A stretch of DNA of 64,000 nucleotides from Shewanella chilikensis (GTDB taxonomy: Bacteria > Pseudomonadota > Gammaproteobacteria > Enterobacterales > Shewanellaceae): assembly GCF_002836945.1 (NCBI RefSeq), contig NZ_NIJM01000008.1, positions 1 through 64,000 of the forward strand, written 5' to 3'. The notes beneath the pieces were generated by a model that was not told where the DNA came from, searched no databases, and saw nothing but the letters and a program-made list of their open reading frames with translations. Positions 61,161 through 64,000 of this stretch are shown here, piece by piece. Each line of letters starts with the position of its first letter. Within the stretch, counting starts at the first letter, position 1. The position numbers were made by a program, and so were the translations under genes.

Positions 61161-63215
61161 TCAGCTCAGTTGACCATCCAATTTGAGGATCCTGGCATTA
61201 TGTGGAGCTATGTATTTAGCTTCAAATTCCTCCAGTGACAACGGCTGACTGAAATAAAAGCCTTGGCCTATGGCGCAGTGATTTTGCTTCAGCCATTCAA
61301 GTTGCTGCTCGTTCTCTATGCCTTCGGCGACAATTTTCAAATCCAATTGCCGCCCCAGCATCAGAATGGTGGAAGCTATTGCGCTCTCTTGAGGAAGATC
61401 GGTTACAAAACAGCGATCAATCTTCATGGTGGTTATTGGCAGGTGTCTTAGGTAAGAGAGGGATGAGTAACCCGTACCGAAGTCGTCGACGGCAATACCA
61501 AAGCCTGCCGACTTAAGTTGTTCAAGCTTGCTGATCGCCAGCTCAATATCATTCATCAATGAGGTTTCGGTGATCTCCACTTCCAGCAATTCGGGCCTTA
61601 TTTGATAACGCAGCGCCATCTGTTTGATGTCCGGTACCAGGCTGGCGTCAGCAAACTGCTGTGAGGCAACATTGACAGCGATTGGAGGACTGAAGTTGTA
61701 ACGTTGCTGCCAGCGCCGCAGTACCCGGCAGCTTTGCTCTATGACCCAGCGGCCAATAGGGATGATGATCCCGGTTTCTTCGGCAACCGGAATAAACGAC
61801 ATGGGGCTTATCAAACGGCCGTCTTTTTGCCAGCGGATCAGTGCCTCGCATCCCATCAATTCACCGGTTTCGATATTAACTTTTGGTTGAAAGTGCAGTA
61901 GAAATTCGTTGTTACGGATGGCATCGTGCAGCGAAGCTTCTGTGCGCAACCTTACCGCCGCCCTTTCTGTCATCTGTTGCTTGAAAAAAGCCCATTGGTT
62001 GGAGCCAGCGGCCTTGGCGCTATACATGGCGATATCGGCGTGACGAATAAGATCTTCGGCGCTCAGGCCATCTTCGGGGTAGATGGAAATACCTATGGAT
62101 GCGGCCGGGTGAATGGCATGTTCATTGAGTTGTACCGGGGTATTGAGCTGGATTAATAGTTTGTCGACAAAGTCGGCCGCCTGGGTCGGTGATTGAATCT
62201 CATCGGCCAGGATCACAAACTCATCCCCACCGAGACGGGCCACAGTTCCCTTGTCTCCGACCACTCGTTCCAGAATGCGGGCTATCCTTGCCAGAAACTG
62301 GTCACCCACCGCATGCCCCAGTGAGTCGTTGACGTTTTTGAATCTATCGAGGTCGATAAACAGCAGACTGAAGTTACGTTTGTGCACTCGGGCACGTTGA
62401 ATGGCGACTGCTATGGTTTCCAATAACAAGGTACGGTTGGGCAGGCCGGTGAGAGGATCCCGGGTCGCCATTTTGCGCAGCTTGCTTTGGGTCTGGCTGA
62501 ATTGTTTAAGGATCTGGTTGAACTTGGAGGTAACCAGCCCCAATTCGTCATCTTTATGGTTGGCCGATACCGGCAACATATTTTCATCCGGTGACTCAGG
62601 GTCAATCTTGTCTATTGCTTCACTGATCCGGGCGATGGGTTGGGTCAAAAAGCGGTGGAATACTATGGAGAGCACCAGTGTCAGAAACAATGCCCTGGCC
62701 AAAGTCGCAGCAAAACTGAACTGCAACTGGCTGATAAGAGTCTGGGTCAGTTCACGGGTATCATAATTGATGGTGAGCGTGCCTATCAGTTGCTCTTTTT
62801 GCGCGCCTTCAAAATAAAAAGGACGTTGCAGTGGCCTTGATATCTGCTTGAGATCGCCAAATAGTTTGAGACTCAAATTACCAAAAGTATCTGAAGGCTC
62901 AGGGCGGCTGCTGCCGAGATTGACGAATAGGGAGTTGTCATCCAGGGTGATCCTGGCTGAACCGACATGCTCCACTTTCATCACGCCTTCCATTGTCTGA
63001 CGCGCCAAATTGTCATCCAATGCCCAGACCGCATTGGCGGCCGGTTGTTCAACTGAGTCGAGTAACTCTTGCTGACTACTGAGCAACGATTGCCTTTCTG
63101 TGGTCACCACAATCAAAATTTCAATGATAAAAATAGCAACGGCAAAGAAAAGAGCTGTGAAAACCACCAGATTGGTTTGCTTCCAGGTGAGCGACTTGAA
63201 CCTGGCGGTATTCAT
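61161..63215 (-). CDS. Membrane-bound GGDEF-EAL cyclic di-GMP protein
   Basis: I start at the ATG at 63215 after aggaaaagg (684 residues; in-frame sequence extends to 63278). Two membrane helices (about 15-37 and 170-190) flank a periplasmic sensor region, followed by HAMP. The GGDEF domain is intact (DPLTGLPNRTLL, RLGGDEFVIL) without an RxxD inhibitory site. The EAL domain is also intact (CEALIRW, DDFGTGYSSLSYL, KIVAEGIE), so either synthesis or breakdown of c-di-GMP is possible. It is inserted on the minus strand between rpsO and pnp. Confidence 0.93.
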   Translation of the reverse strand: MNTARFKSLTWKQTNLVVFTALFFAVAIFIIEILIVVTTERQSLLSSQQELLDSVEQPAANAVWALDDNLARQTMEGVMKVEHVGSARITLDDNSLFVNLGSSRPEPSDTFGNLSLKLFGDLKQISRPLQRPFYFEGAQKEQLIGTLTINYDTRELTQTLISQLQFSFAATLARALFLTLVLSIVFHRFLTQPIARISEAIDKIDPESPDENMLPVSANHKDDELGLVTSKFNQILKQFSQTQSKLRKMATRDPLTGLPNRTLLLETIAVAIQRARVHKRNFSLLFIDLDRFKNVNDSLGHAVGDQFLARIARILERVVGDKGTVARLGGDEFVILADEIQSPTQAADFVDKLLIQLNTPVQLNEHAIHPAASIGISIYPEDGLSAEDLIRHADIAMYSAKAAGSNQWAFFKQQMTERAAVRLRTEASLHDAIRNNEFLLHFQPKVNIETGELMGCEALIRWQKDGRLISPMSFIPVAEETGIIIPIGRWVIEQSCRVLRRWQQRYNFSPPIAVNVASQQFADASLVPDIKQMALRYQIRPELLEVEITETSLMNDIELAISKLEQLKSAGFGIAVDDFGTGYSSLSYLRHLPITTMKIDRCFVTDLPQESAIASTILMLGRQLDLKIVAEGIENEQQLEWLKQNHCAIGQGFYFSQPLSLEEFEAKYIAPHNARILKLDGQLS

Positions 63216-63418
63216 CTGCCTTTTCCTGCTATTATGTGGGCGAATTCTATATTCAAGGCTAGTCCAATTTGGTAGCAATGCAGCAACATGTGATTGATAT
63301 AGTCCACTTTAGAAAAAAGAAGCGTCTTTGTCATCATCTGGCACTCTTTATCTATTCTAGAGGTTTGCAGTATACTTACGCGCGAAATTCAAGGTTATTA
63401 AATTAAGGAATGGGTCAA

Positions 63419-64000
63419 GTGAATCCTATTGTAAAAAGTTTTGAGTATGGTCAACACACAGTCACTCTGGAAACAGGGGTTATTGCACGCCAAGCCGATG
63501 CAGCCGTTCTGGCCAGCATGGGCGATACTACAGTTCTGGTGACTGTGGTTGGCAAGAAAGAAGCAGACCCAAGCCGTGACTTCTTCCCGCTGACTGTTAA
63601 CTATCAGGAAAAGACTTACGCAGCCGGTAAGATCCCTGGTGGTTTCTTCAAGCGTGAAGGTCGACCATCTGAAGATGAAACACTGATCGCCCGCCTGATT
63701 GACCGTCCTATCCGTCCACTGTTCCCTGACGGCTTCACCAACGAAGTCCAAGTGATCATCACTGTGGTTTCTGTTGATCCACAGATCGAGCCAGACATTG
63801 TGGCCATGATAGGTACCTCTGCTGCTTTGGCTATTTCCGGTATTCCATTCAATGGTCCTCTGGGTGCGGCACGTGTCGGTTACATCAATGGCGAATATGT
63901 GCTGAATCCTGGTGCAGAGCTGCGTGAAAACAGCGAGCTGGATCTGGTTGTTGCCGGTACCCAGAGCGCCGTGCTTATGGTTGAATCTGAAGCCAAGGCC
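63419..64000 (+). CDS. pnp: Polyribonucleotide nucleotidyltransferase (PNPase), 3' end outside the window
   Basis: The GTG at 63419 ([20 protein letters not shown]) aligns with E. coli PNPase and lies 9 bases after aagga; the in-frame ATG at 63410 directly abuts that site. Only the first 194 codons are present, covering most of the first RNase PH-like domain ([38 protein letters not shown]). The enzyme degrades RNA from the 3' end with phosphate and is part of the degradosome. A TATACT -10-like box is at 63371-63376. Confidence 0.97.
   Translation, partial: MNPIVKSFEYGQHTVTLETGVIARQADAAVLASMGDTTVLVTVVGKKEADPSRDFFPLTVNYQEKTYAAGKIPGGFFKREGRPSEDETLIARLIDRPIRPLFPDGFTNEVQVIITVVSVDPQIEPDIVAMIGTSAALAISGIPFNGPLGAARVGYINGEYVLNPGAELRENSELDLVVAGTQSAVLMVESEAKA

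Overview
The window is a stretch of gammaproteobacterial chromosome that I assign to Shewanella, or a very close relative. The reasons are the complete nqrABCDEF-apbE-nqrM block, two adjacent bacterioferritin subunits, the dnaKJ / dapB / carAB / greA / ftsH / glmM / nusA-infB gene order, and the Shewanella-like protein sequences. The assignment rests on recognition, not on a database search. Most of the window is conserved core genome. The accessory content lies mainly in the first 2.2 kb.

Layout. 1-2157: an AT-richer edge with a truncated REP-associated (Y1/IS200-like) transposase remnant, a GNAT acetyltransferase, a small lipoprotein and about 0.9 kb of non-coding repeats. 2158-5634: a PhoPQ-like two-component system with a PepSY protein, divergent from a GlyGly-CTERM surface protein. 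5741-8718: rlmG, an AlkB-like dioxygenase, bolA and luxS. 8851-10896: an atypical TonB-dependent receptor. 11269-18460: the sodium-pumping NADH:quinone oxidoreductase with its flavin transferase and maturation factor. 18560-24127: a diguanylate cyclase, a Fur-box-preceded bacterioferritin pair, a chemoreceptor and LexA-controlled dinB. 24377-28716: an EamA exporter, then dnaK-dnaJ behind sigma-32 promoters. 28900-32693: a MarR regulator and an AaeXAB-like FUSC efflux operon. 32956-35407: an M48 lipoprotein peptidase, fklB and dapB. 35596-39989: carAB. 40174-44493: a large alkaline-phosphatase-superfamily protein, greA and an unrecognised exported protein. 44613-47349: a secD-secF pair without yajC. 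47464-54150: yhbY, rlmE, ftsH, folP, glmM, tpiA and secG. 54161-54406: tRNA-Leu(GAG) and initiator tRNA-Met. 54581-61033: rimP-nusA-infB-rbfA-truB-rpsO. 61161-63215: a GGDEF-EAL protein on the opposite strand, splitting rpsO from pnp (63419 to the window end).

Several modules form functional units. NqrB and NqrC carry SGAT flavinylation motifs and sit beside ApbE, which attaches that FMN, and NqrM, which matures the complex. The two bacterioferritin subunits carry complementary halves of the classical active centre (one the heme Met, the other the full ferroxidase ligand set). The tRNA/rimP/nusA/infB segment keeps the enterobacterial translation-transcription operon order, including tandem terminators in the leader. 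Regulatory sites readable in the sequence include a LexA box, a Fur box, sigma-32 promoters, a MarR-type palindrome and a PhoP-like direct repeat. I found no CRISPR array, prophage or clearly new defence system. The best leads for unusual biology are the PhoPQ/PepSY/GlyGly-CTERM module, the receptor with a twin-arginine-like leader and a short plug, the tandem start codons of the AlkB gene, the repeat cluster at the left edge and the uncharacterised phosphodiesterase-like protein.
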